From: Persicitalea sp964500445
GTDB lineage: Bacteria; Bacteroidota; Bacteroidia; Cytophagales; Spirosomataceae
Direction: 5' to 3'
DNA length: 64,000 nucleotides
NCBI GenBank assembly: GCA_964500445.1
Contig: CAZCOG010000038.1
Span: 5,124-69,123 of the forward strand
A program made the position numbers and the translations under genes. A model generated the notes under the pieces. It did not search any database. It worked only from the letters and a program-made list of their open reading frames with translations, and was not told the DNA's origin. Shown here one piece after another: positions 25,002 to 33,266 of the stretch; the stretch's first letter is position 1, and each line of letters begins with the position of its first letter.

Positions 25002-26258
25002 ATGAAAAGAAAACTCATATACAGCATAGGGCTGGCCCTTTCACTGGGTCTGTCGTCCTGCGAGCAGGAGTACCTCAATCCGGGTTCAGCCAGTCAGGGA
25101 CAGGTAGTCAACGACCAGAATGGTCTGCTGGCGATGGTCAACGGTCTGCAGCAGCAATACACCATTTCGCGGGCCGGAGCCATGTACAGTGGACTGACCG
25201 CCAATGGCCTTACTACCAAGGAACTCATCAACCTGAACGTAGGAAACACCGACGAGGCCAACTTACAGACGGGTACCACGGCCGTGCAGGGCAACAACTC
25301 CCTGGTGACCAACCTCTGGAACAAGAGCAATATCGTGAAGTCCAACGCGGACATTATTCTGGCTAACATTGCCGCCGCCAAAGACCCGTCGGTAAACGCT
25401 CAGATTCTTGCCAACACTCATTTCTACCGGGCACTTGCATTGGGTACCCTGGCTACTTTCTGGGAAAAAGCCCCCATCGCGGTGGGCGAAAATGCTACCT
25501 TTTCCAGTCGGGAAGATGTGCTCAAAGAAGCCCTCGCTTCCATTGGAGCCGGGCTTACGGCCGCGGCCATCAACGCGACCAGTACCGTGGGTGGGATAGA
25601 CATCAAAAATTCGCTGCTGGCTTTGCAGGCGCGCTACAACCTGATGCTGGGCAACTACGATGCGGCGTATAATGCGGCCAACCAGGTAGACCTGACTAAA
25701 AAATCAGCGTTCCTCTTTGATGATGTGTCCCGCAATCCGTTGTTCGAGACCAGCTTCAGCAACCGCAACGTGGCCGAACCCGTGGCAGATTTCGGTTTAC
25801 CCGCCAGTCTGGCACCGCCCGCCAACGACGGACGCCGGGCGTTTTACTACAACATGACAACGGGCCTCAATGCCGGACGCGCCAGCTTCTTTACCGCCAG
25901 TAGTGCAGCAGTACCCGTGTATTTGCCCGGCGAAATGATTCTGATCAAGGCTGAAGCAAAAGCCCGACAGGGTAGTCTTAACGAAGCTGTTACTGAACTG
26001 AACAAAGTACTTACCAAGCAAACGGACGTCTGGGGAATCGGAGCCAACTTGCCCCCCAATTCCGGCCCGCAAACTCAGGAAGCCATTCTGACCGAAATCT
26101 ACCGGCAACGCTCCATCGAGCTTTTCCTTTCGGGGCTTCGGATTGAGGACAGCCGCCGTTTTGGCCGTCCGGCCAGCGAACGTACCCGCGATTTCTACCC
26201 TTACCCGCTCGCGGAGCGCAACAATAACCTTAATACGCCCGCCGATCCGGCTAAGTAA
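25002..26258 (+). CDS. SusD/RagB-family lipoprotein
   Basis: A 418-residue outer-membrane lipoprotein and partner of the SusC just upstream. The signal peptide ends in the lipobox LSSC (Cys about residue 20), followed by EQEYLNPGSAS. The protein is smaller than most SusD proteins. The SusD C-terminal region has the REGSLNEAV-type helix pair and the family-like segment IYRQRSIELFLSGLRIEDSR, then RRFGRPASERT. An in-frame start at 24915 overlaps the SusC gene and is less likely; the ATG at 25002 (MKRKLIYS) was chosen. A strong terminator follows, so the SusC/SusD pair is a two-gene unit with no enzyme. Confidence 0.9.
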   Translation: MKRKLIYSIGLALSLGLSSCEQEYLNPGSASQGQVVNDQNGLLAMVNGLQQQYTISRAGAMYSGLTANGLTTKELINLNVGNTDEANLQTGTTAVQGNNSLVTNLWNKSNIVKSNADIILANIAAAKDPSVNAQILANTHFYRALALGTLATFWEKAPIAVGENATFSSREDVLKEALASIGAGLTAAAINATSTVGGIDIKNSLLALQARYNLMLGNYDAAYNAANQVDLTKKSAFLFDDVSRNPLFETSFSNRNVAEPVADFGLPASLAPPANDGRRAFYYNMTTGLNAGRASFFTASSAAVPVYLPGEMILIKAEAKARQGSLNEAVTELNKVLTKQTDVWGIGANLPPNSGPQTQEAILTEIYRQRSIELFLSGLRIEDSRRFGRPASERTRDFYPYPLAERNNNLNTPADPAK

Positions 26259-26275
26259 TCATCTTTGTTGATATC

Positions 26276-26320
26276 AAAAAGGCCCTGCCGGTTTCAGAAA
26301 CCGGCAGGGCCTTTTTTTTT
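26276..26320 (+). terminator. Strong terminator of the second SusC/SusD unit
   Basis: A stem of about 20 bases on each side (26276-26295 with 26297-26316), GC-rich in the middle, is followed by nine T residues. It begins 18 bases past the SusD stop: a textbook factor-independent terminator. Confidence 0.9.
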
Positions 26321-26428
26321 GAAAACTACTGACTCTCCGATCATTTCCTTCTACTTAGTAAAATACGATTTCGTGCTTACTATTGATGCGTGAACAGAGT
26401 TATAAACTTTGGGTCGTTCGCAAGCTGT

Positions 26429-26493
26429 GACCCCGACGGGGTCAGATCCTTATAGCTAACAAGGTACTATAAATAGGCGACCCCGTCGGGGTC
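26429..26493. repeat. Paired palindromic repeats, REP-like
   Basis: GACCCCGACGGGGTC (26429-26443) and GACCCCGTCGGGGTC (26479-26493) are exact reverse complements of one another, and each is almost self-complementary. They flank a 35-base loop. This resembles REP/RAYT-type short palindromes, which in this phylum often carry CCCCG(A/T)CGGGG cores. They lie in the 364-base gap between the SusD terminator and the serine hydrolase. The remaining bases of the gap show nothing clear. Confidence 0.6.
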
Positions 26494-26622
26494 GAACAGG
26501 TCAGACTACTTTAACTTTACGAATCAATTCACTTATCAATAAGTACCTATTTAACAACATTCAGCAGTATTTTTTATCAACTCTCGCTATATTCGAAAAT
26601 AGAAACACAACCTTCCTCAATT

Positions 26623-28161
26623 GTGAAAAACGTAACCCTGTTCATCACCTTGCTTGTAAGTATCTCCCTCATTGCGCCAGCCCGCGCGCAGTCGTACCGA
26701 CCGCCCGTTTTTACGGATGTGTCCCGGATGAACAAAATCGAGGCACTATTCCCGGTAGTTGACCAGCTTTTTGAAGATTATGGTGATAAAAATCATTTTC
26801 CGGGCTATACCTATGGGCTGGTGGTGGATGGCAAGCTGGTTCATACGAGCAGTAAAGGCGTTGCCAATGTGAATAAAAAAACGCCCGCCACTACCCAATC
26901 GCTGTTTCGGGTGGCGTCCATGAGCAAGAGCTTTACAACGATGGCGATCCTGCAACTCCGCGATGCGGGTAAGCTCAGCCTCGATGACCGGGCTGACACC
27001 TACATCCCGGAAATGAAAAACCTCAAACTACTGACCACCGATTCGCCGCCCATTACTTTGCGCCACCTGATGACCCACGCGGCGGGTTTCCCGGAAGACA
27101 ATCCCTGGGGCGACCGCCAACTGGATGCGACCAATCAAGAATTACTGGCGCTGATCAAAAGTCAGGTGTCGTTTTCCAACGCGCCGGGCGTAGCCTATGA
27201 ATACAGCAATCTGGGTGTTACGTTGCTGGGGTATATCATCGAGAAAGTATCCGGGAAGACTTACCAGCAATATATTACCGAGAACATCCTGCTGCCTTTG
27301 GGCATGACCCACTCGAAATGGGAATATTCCGAAGTACCTGCGACCCAACTGGCTCTGGGATACCAATGGAACGAAGGTACCTGGACACCCGTACCTTTGC
27401 TCCACGACGGGGCTTATGGGGCCATGGGCGGTTTGATTTCCTCCATCGAAGACTACGCAAAGTACATGGCCTTCCACATGGCTGCCTGGCCGCCCCGCGA
27501 CGAAATGGATAACGGTCCACTGAAACGGAGTTCGCTGCGGGAAATGCACCATCCCTGGAACATCAGCGGGATGAATCCCGGCTTTACCTACCCCAATGGC
27601 CGCACTTGCGGCATCGTTTCAGCCTATGGGTACGGGCTAAGCTGGCTACGCGACTGCGAGGGGCGCGAGTACGTGGGCCATAGCGGTGGCTTGCCGGGCT
27701 TTGGCAGCAACTGGCGATTTTTGCCCGAGTACGGCATCGGTATCGTGTCGTTTGCCAATCGTACCTACGCGCCCATGACGCCCATCAATTTGCAGGTACT
27801 TGATACGCTCATCGTGAAGGCCGGACTGAAACCGCGCCAATTACCCGCCTCTGCGATTTTGGTTCAACGGCAAAAAGAACTTACCCAACTCCTGCCCGAC
27901 TGGAAAAATGCCGAAAGTACCGGGCTATTTGCCGATAATTTTTTCGACGATTATTCGCTCGCTGCTGTGACGAAGGAAACCAAAGCTCTTTTTGAAAAAG
28001 CCGGAAGAATAACAAAAGTAAAAGCAATCGTCCCCGAAAACCAGTTGCGGGGTACTTATATCCTTGAAGGAGAAAAGGCCGACCTGGCGGTAACATTTAC
28101 GCTTTCTCCGGAAAACAAACCCCTGATTCAATCGTATCGAATACGGGAGGTTGAAAAATGA
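26623..28161 (+). CDS. Exported serine hydrolase, class C beta-lactamase fold
   Basis: A 512-residue secreted protein of the beta-lactamase/D-aminopeptidase/esterase superfamily. The start is GTG at 26623. The signal peptide ends at PARAQS (about residue 23). The active-site Ser-x-x-Lys is SMSK in FRVASMSKSF (Ser about residue 99). The Tyr-x-Asn motif is YSN in EYSNLGVTLLG. The third motif is HSGG in GHSGGLPGFGS. A C-terminal extension of about 130 residues follows the domain. These enzymes hydrolyse small amides or esters; resistance to antibiotics cannot be inferred. The next gene is convergent, with 16 bases between stops. Confidence 0.88.
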   Translation: MKNVTLFITLLVSISLIAPARAQSYRPPVFTDVSRMNKIEALFPVVDQLFEDYGDKNHFPGYTYGLVVDGKLVHTSSKGVANVNKKTPATTQSLFRVASMSKSFTTMAILQLRDAGKLSLDDRADTYIPEMKNLKLLTTDSPPITLRHLMTHAAGFPEDNPWGDRQLDATNQELLALIKSQVSFSNAPGVAYEYSNLGVTLLGYIIEKVSGKTYQQYITENILLPLGMTHSKWEYSEVPATQLALGYQWNEGTWTPVPLLHDGAYGAMGGLISSIEDYAKYMAFHMAAWPPRDEMDNGPLKRSSLREMHHPWNISGMNPGFTYPNGRTCGIVSAYGYGLSWLRDCEGREYVGHSGGLPGFGSNWRFLPEYGIGIVSFANRTYAPMTPINLQVLDTLIVKAGLKPRQLPASAILVQRQKELTQLLPDWKNAESTGLFADNFFDDYSLAAVTKETKALFEKAGRITKVKAIVPENQLRGTYILEGEKADLAVTFTLSPENKPLIQSYRIREVEK

Positions 28162-28177
28162 ATCGATGGATTTCCCA

Positions 28178-29767
28178 TCAAAGCGTATCCGACGAAGGTA
28201 CCAACTTGGCTTTCAGGTCTGGCTCCTTCATGTTTTTATCCAGCGGGAACATTGGGCGTTTGATGCGCTTGTAGTCGAGCCGTTCCAGATCCTGATCCAC
28301 GCCGCCGGGTGTGAGCGCCAGAATCCAGTCGGCCCGCATATCGTACAGTTCTGGCACCAAGTATCCGATTTTCACAACCACGATGTCGGCTTTCCGGGGA
28401 TCGAGTCCCAGCCTGGTAAAGTCAGATTCCAGATGGTACGGCTTGCGTTTTTTCGTGACAATTACATGCACGCTCCCAACCCTTACAACTACCTCGACTT
28501 CTGCGTTGACGTCACCTGATTCAATCGACTCCACAACGCCTGCGATCCGAACCGGAGGCGCGTAGCGGGCATCTACTTTGGCCCCGGCGGTACCGTCCAC
28601 TTTTCCGCCCACACCGGCGGCGATGGCCTTTTCAACCAACTCAGGACCGGGAATTGAGGCGTAAATGAGGGAAGGCCCATTCTCTGTTTTGAATTCCGGG
28701 CGCGCCAGGATTTCTTTCAGCGTCCAGGTGACATCGCCCGCGCCTCCGGCGGTAGGATTATCGCCGGAATCACTGATCAGAAACGGGTGCTTGTCGCTCG
28801 CCACGGCTTTGTCGAGACTTTCCTGCAAAGTACCCGTGGGCGCCACGAACACGAAATCCTTGCGGGCGTCCCAGAAACTCTTCGCCAGTCGCTCGGCGGT
28901 CTGCGTTACTTTCGCTTTGTCGTCGCCCGTCACCATCACCACGGCGTGGTTGCGCGGCTCGTCGGCCCAGGCGTAGCCTACCCAGATCGCCGCATCGAGT
29001 ATCCCCGTTTGTTGGGTAGCGGGGGCTACTGCCTCATAAATACTTTTGGCGGGTTCGATTCGGGTACTCGTTTTTTCGCCGGGCAACAGGATCGGCACCG
29101 GAATCCAGGCTTTGTAGGCGGGCTTACCTTTGCCACTTTCGATTCTTGCCAGCAGGTTTTCCATGGCCCGCTGCTTGGTTTCCATAGCATCCTCGTGGGG
29201 AGCCATGCGGTAGCAGGTAATCAAATCCGTGTTTTCGGCCAGCCGCCACGATACATTTCCGTGCAGATCCATCGAGGTAGAAATGATGGTTTTCTTGCCC
29301 AGTACTTCCCGGATTCTGACAATAAAATCTCCTTCGGGATCATCCAGCCCGACGACGCTCATGGCCCCGTGAATATCAAAAAAAAGTCCGTCGTACGGGG
29401 CATTTTTGGCGAGAGAATCAAGCGTTTTTCTTACGAGCGATTCGTACGCTTCCCGGGTCACGGCTCCACCGGGAATGGCTTTTCCCACCACCGTCGGAAA
29501 CCAGGTCGCCCGCTGCCGAATCGGTGAGCCAGCCGATAAAAACGGGTAGGACGAAAAAACCTCGGTTCCGTATTTGGCGTGAAAGGCTTCTTCCCGGGTA
29601 AGCGCCGGAGAAAAGGTACTTGACTCGATCGCCAGCCCGGCGATGGCAATTCGCGGAAGGGCAGCCAGGCGTTCTCCTTTTTGATTTTTAGCGGGAGAAG
29701 TCGCCCCACTCGGGATTGAGAGTAAAGCAAAAAGACCGGCGGTTAACAGGAAAAATGTACGTTTCAT
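28178..29767 (-). CDS. Exported M81-family (MlrC-like) metallopeptidase
   Basis: A 529-residue protein of the M81 family, whose founding member MlrC degrades linearised microcystin; most others have unknown substrates. A signal peptide precedes IAIAGLAIESSTFSPA, a typical M81 start. Metal-binding segments are FFDIHGAM and STSMDLHGN, then SDSGDNPTAGGAGD, which is highly characteristic of the family. The ATG at 29767 was chosen because it starts the signal peptide directly; an ATG at 29785 (MNKFFYMKRTF) is possible. It is divergent from the DapA-family gene, and the two may share a promoter region of about 240 bases and a degradative pathway. The exported location suggests it acts on an extracellular or periplasmic substrate. 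Confidence 0.88.
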   Translation of the reverse strand: MKRTFFLLTAGLFALLSIPSGATSPAKNQKGERLAALPRIAIAGLAIESSTFSPALTREEAFHAKYGTEVFSSYPFLSAGSPIRQRATWFPTVVGKAIPGGAVTREAYESLVRKTLDSLAKNAPYDGLFFDIHGAMSVVGLDDPEGDFIVRIREVLGKKTIISTSMDLHGNVSWRLAENTDLITCYRMAPHEDAMETKQRAMENLLARIESGKGKPAYKAWIPVPILLPGEKTSTRIEPAKSIYEAVAPATQQTGILDAAIWVGYAWADEPRNHAVVMVTGDDKAKVTQTAERLAKSFWDARKDFVFVAPTGTLQESLDKAVASDKHPFLISDSGDNPTAGGAGDVTWTLKEILARPEFKTENGPSLIYASIPGPELVEKAIAAGVGGKVDGTAGAKVDARYAPPVRIAGVVESIESGDVNAEVEVVVRVGSVHVIVTKKRKPYHLESDFTRLGLDPRKADIVVVKIGYLVPELYDMRADWILALTPGGVDQDLERLDYKRIKRPMFPLDKNMKEPDLKAKLVPSSDTL

Positions 29768-30011
29768 ATAAAAAAATTTATTCATCGGGGAATTCAATAT
29801 TTAGCTAAGAAAGAATAGCCTTTTGATTTAAAAGTAAGTAAAAAGTACCAATAGGTGGAGTAAAAACGAACTTTCCTTTTGCTTCTGACCTGGACGCCCC
29901 CGATTGCCCGAAATCAATCATTCTTCGTACTATCATCAGTCAGGCGCCAAAGTACCATTTGTCCGGGCTTGTTGTACGGTCCTAATTTTTCAAAAAAGAA
30001 CTATTCTAAAA

Positions 30012-30977
30012 ATGAATTCATCCTCTAATTCTATCGGCCCTTTACCCCGTGGTTTTATTCCCGTAATGATCACGCCATTTCTGGAATCCGGTCAGGTCGA
30101 TTACGATTGTCTGTCTCAACTAACGGAATTTTATCTGGAAGCAGGAGCCGCCGGACTGTTTGCCAACTGTCTGTCCAGCGAAATGTACGAACTTACCGAA
30201 GAGGAACGTCTGATGGTGACCCGCCGGGTAGTTGAAACGGCAGCAGGCCGGGTTCCCGTTGTAGCCACGGGTACTTTTGGCGGGCCGCTGGCCGAACAGG
30301 CCGACTTCATCAAACGTATTCACGATACGGGCGTGCAGGCGGTCATCGTCATCACAAGTCTGCTGGCGCAGCCTGACGAGAGCGATGAAGTTTTTATGGA
30401 ACGCATGCATCAGCTGCTCAACCTGACGGAAGGAATTCCACTGGGATTTTACGAGTGTCCCGTACCCTACAAGCGCCTCATCGACAGCAAAATGCTGGCC
30501 GACCTGCTACCCACGGGGCGAATTGTGTACCACAAAGACACCTGTTTGAACGCGGAGGAAGTGGCTCGCCGCCTGAAAGTGGCCGAGGGCTACCAGTTCG
30601 GCCTGTACGATGCCTATATGGTCAATGCCGTTTCGTCGCTGAAAGCTGGAGCGGCGGGCCTGTCTTGTATTCAGGGCAATCACTTCCCGGAACTCGTCGT
30701 TTGGCTTTGTGACAATTATGATACTACCGAACGGCAGGAAGAGGTGGCCAAAGTACAGCAGTTCTTCGATGACTGCATGGACTTGGCCCATACGGCCTAC
30801 CCTACTCTGGCCAAGTACAGCCTGCAGAAGCGCGGGCTGCCCATGTCGCTTTACACCCGGCGGCAGGTGGAGCCACTCACGCCGGCGGTGACCGATGCTA
30901 TGGACGATTTGCTGGCGGCAGCGGCACGACTTTCGGATGAATTGGCCGTTGTCCTGGTATCGCGGCTGGCCGTTTGA
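30012..30977 (+). CDS. DapA-family (dihydrodipicolinate synthase-like) aldolase/lyase
   Basis: A 321-residue class I aldolase-fold enzyme of the DapA/NanA superfamily. The first strand is RGFIPVMITPFLESG. GLFANCLSSEMYELTEEER replaces the usual GTTGE box. The conserved Tyr appears in GFYECPVPY, and the Schiff-base Lys in VYHKDTCLN. The missing GTTGES motif suggests that this is not the lysine-pathway DapA but a catabolic member such as an N-acetylneuraminate lyase or a hydroxy-keto acid aldolase; the substrate is unknown. Reading begins at 29904, but the ATG at 30012 fits the family length. The stop is 11 bases from the next gene, so the two are probably one operon. Confidence 0.85.
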   Translation: MNSSSNSIGPLPRGFIPVMITPFLESGQVDYDCLSQLTEFYLEAGAAGLFANCLSSEMYELTEEERLMVTRRVVETAAGRVPVVATGTFGGPLAEQADFIKRIHDTGVQAVIVITSLLAQPDESDEVFMERMHQLLNLTEGIPLGFYECPVPYKRLIDSKMLADLLPTGRIVYHKDTCLNAEEVARRLKVAEGYQFGLYDAYMVNAVSSLKAGAAGLSCIQGNHFPELVVWLCDNYDTTERQEEVAKVQQFFDDCMDLAHTAYPTLAKYSLQKRGLPMSLYTRRQVEPLTPAVTDAMDDLLAAAARLSDELAVVLVSRLAV

Positions 30978-30988
30978 CTACCTTGAAA

Positions 30989-32380
30989 ATGCTGTTTGCA
31001 CCGTTTTCCACTTTAACCCTATTGCTGTTCGTCGGACTGGCTTTCACTACCCGCCAGTCCAACGGCACAGAAAAACCTATGCCCCCCGAAACGCAGCTCA
31101 CCCACAGCGCGAATGGCCATACGCTCAATAATACGCAGGTCTTCTCGCCCGATGATCAATGGGTCGTCTATGACACGCGCAATCATGATCCTGAACTGGG
31201 ACAAACCTGCTGTATAAGGATATTGAACCTGCAAACCGGAGAAGACCGGTTGATTTATCAGACCAAAAATCAAACCGAACATGGTCCTGGTGTGGGGGCA
31301 GCCACTTTCTCACCCGTACGCCCGAAGGTACTTTTCCTGCACGGATTGCGCAATGCCGATGCCCAATTACCCTACGCCATGACCCGCCGGACGGGCGTAG
31401 CCATCGACATCGACCAACCCCAAAAACCAATCTTCATGGATGCCCGAGATAATTCCCCGCCCTTTACGCCGGGGGCTTTGCGGGGAGGTACCCACGCCCA
31501 TCAATGGAGCGGCGACGGCGAGCGCATCAGCTTCACCTATAACGACGCGGTAATGGAACGGCTGGCTGCCACCAACCCGAGCGTGGCGGACCTGCGCACG
31601 GTTGGCGTGATGGTACCGGGTGTCGGCGTGACGGTGACAGACGGGAACAATGAAGATGAATTCAGCGGGGAGGGATTTGCGTTTATAGTCACGCAGGTCA
31701 CGCAGTCACCCCGACCCGGCAGTGATGAGATCGACCGGGCATTCGATGAAACCTGGATTGGGCAGCATGGCTACCAAAAGCCGGACGGTAGTCGACAGCG
31801 GCGGGCCATCGCTTTTCAGGGGAACGTCCGCAATAAGGCCAGCCAAACAATATCGGAGGTATTTGTAGTAGATATTCCCGACGGGCTGCCCAAACCTCTG
31901 CCAGGCCAGCCTTTGGCAGGTACTTCGGCAACCCGCCCCAATCCCCCGGCGGGCGTTTTGCAGCGCCGGATTACGTTTTCCGAGCGCGGCATCGAAGGGC
32001 CGCGACACTGGCTGCGCACCACACCCGATGGTACTTTGATCGGGTTTCTGGCCCAGGATTCGGCCAGTCTGATCCAGCTTTTTGGTGTATCGCCCAATGG
32101 CGGTCCGACGAAGCAGTTGACCAATCAGCCATTTTCTATCCAAACTCCTTTCAATTTCAGTCCGGACGGCAATTTCGTGGCCTACGCGGCCGACAATTCT
32201 ATTTTCATCACCGATTTGCGTAACGGGCAGCCCCAGCGCCTCACTCCGCGCTCGACGGACGGCAACGGCCCTATCAATGGGGTCATCTGGTCAAATAAAG
32301 GGGATTGCCTGGTTTACAACCGCTATGTGAGCACTTCTCAGGGCAGGCACATCCAGATTTTTAGATTAATGGTAAAGTGA
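30989..32380 (+). CDS. YidR-like (DUF3748) beta-propeller protein
   Basis: A 463-residue exported protein. The signal peptide (MLFAPFSTLTLLLFVGLAF) is followed by a chain of TolB/WD40-like repeats, for example NTQVFSPDDQWVVYDTRN, GATFSPVRPKVLFLHGL, HAHQWSGDGERISFTYND and FNFSPDGNFVAYAADN. The conserved segment VMVPGVGVTV and the general pattern recall YidR (DUF3748), which has no proven function. No catalytic residues can be pointed to. It follows the DapA-like gene within 11 bases. TTG codons at 30974 and 30983 lie upstream; the ATG at 30989 was chosen. It may bind a compound handled by its neighbours. Confidence 0.75.
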   Translation: MLFAPFSTLTLLLFVGLAFTTRQSNGTEKPMPPETQLTHSANGHTLNNTQVFSPDDQWVVYDTRNHDPELGQTCCIRILNLQTGEDRLIYQTKNQTEHGPGVGAATFSPVRPKVLFLHGLRNADAQLPYAMTRRTGVAIDIDQPQKPIFMDARDNSPPFTPGALRGGTHAHQWSGDGERISFTYNDAVMERLAATNPSVADLRTVGVMVPGVGVTVTDGNNEDEFSGEGFAFIVTQVTQSPRPGSDEIDRAFDETWIGQHGYQKPDGSRQRRAIAFQGNVRNKASQTISEVFVVDIPDGLPKPLPGQPLAGTSATRPNPPAGVLQRRITFSERGIEGPRHWLRTTPDGTLIGFLAQDSASLIQLFGVSPNGGPTKQLTNQPFSIQTPFNFSPDGNFVAYAADNSIFITDLRNGQPQRLTPRSTDGNGPINGVIWSNKGDCLVYNRYVSTSQGRHIQIFRLMVK

Positions 32381-32566
32381 GACCTACTTTTTCAGTAAAT
32401 TGGGACATTTTCCAGCAAAATTGAAAGCGTCGGCGGCTCCCAATTTCCACCTATCCAATCAAGCCTAGTGTATTTGGCCGGCAACACCGGAGGGGCATCA
32501 ACTTGTGGGAGAAAATGAATGGACATACCGGGCGATGAGCTATAATTCACCCATCGATAGGCATTT

Positions 32567-32875
32567 ATGAAAACTATTGATTTAAGACATAAGGTTAAGG
32601 AAACGGTCAAAGCGATTGACCCGGAAGCCCGGGTGATTTTGTTTGGGTCCAGAGCGCGCGGAGATAGTCGTCCTTCTTCCGACTGGGACTTCCTTATCCT
32701 GACCTCCTGCCAAACGAACAAACACACCAAGCAACTCATCAGAGACCGACTTCTCGATACCGAACTGGAGGCCGAACAAGTGATCAGTTCCCTTATTTTT
32801 TCGCAGGAAAAATGGCACGACTACCAAATCACTCCGCTTTATAAGAACATTTCCAGAGACGGGGTCGAACTATGA
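32567..32875 (+). CDS. MntA-like nucleotidyltransferase (antitoxin-type)
   Basis: A 102-residue minimal nucleotidyltransferase with the motif GSRARGDSRPSSDWD (residues 27-41), which matches GSx10DxD: GS at 27-28, and Asp 39 and 41 binding metal. It overlaps the HEPN gene by four bases (ATGA), so the two are translationally coupled. In studied MNT/HEPN pairs (type VII toxin-antitoxin), the MNT protein adds AMP to a Tyr of the HEPN toxin and so inactivates it. The same role is likely here, but many chromosomal pairs remain untested. It is preceded by 186 bases with no clear feature. Confidence 0.85.
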   Translation: MKTIDLRHKVKETVKAIDPEARVILFGSRARGDSRPSSDWDFLILTSCQTNKHTKQLIRDRLLDTELEAEQVISSLIFSQEKWHDYQITPLYKNISRDGVEL

Positions 32876-33261
32876 GTTATGAAAAAGAGGATTTAATTCG
32901 TTATCGCCTCAAAAAGTCATCGACGACTTTGCAAGAGGCAAAAGCATTGGGCGAAAACGAATTTTGGAGTGGCGCGGCCAGTCGGCTCTATTACAGTTGC
33001 TTCTACGCGGTAACTGCGCTTTTGTCAAAGGACGACATTTCAGCTTCGACCCATAATGGAGTGCGAACTGAATTTTTCAAATATTACATCAAGACAGGAA
33101 TTCTACAGAAAGAAGCCGGTAGTTTGTATTCAAATCTAATGAGCAGACGTCACGAAAGCGATTACGATGATTTCATAGACTTTTCCGGGGAAGACATTTT
33201 GCCTTTATTTGATAAGGTTCAAATTTTTCTGGATAAGATTCGAGAGTTGATAGAAAGTTAA
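32872..33261 (+). CDS. HEPN-domain protein (partner of the MNT protein)
   Basis: A 129-residue, fully helical HEPN protein of the PF05168-like group, with the typical helix FWSGAASRLYYSCFYAVTAL and the THNGVRTEFFKYYI segment. The RNase motif Rx4-6H of toxic HEPN proteins is not obvious; the best candidate region is SRRHESDYDDF (91-101), in which Tyr98 could be the AMP acceptor site. It may thus be a non-nucleolytic or weak member. The four-base overlap with MNT shows that they are an operon. The M1 peptidase begins five bases after its stop, perhaps by read-through. Confidence 0.85.
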   Translation: MSYEKEDLIRYRLKKSSTTLQEAKALGENEFWSGAASRLYYSCFYAVTALLSKDDISASTHNGVRTEFFKYYIKTGILQKEAGSLYSNLMSRRHESDYDDFIDFSGEDILPLFDKVQIFLDKIRELIES

Positions 33262-33266
33262 AAAAT

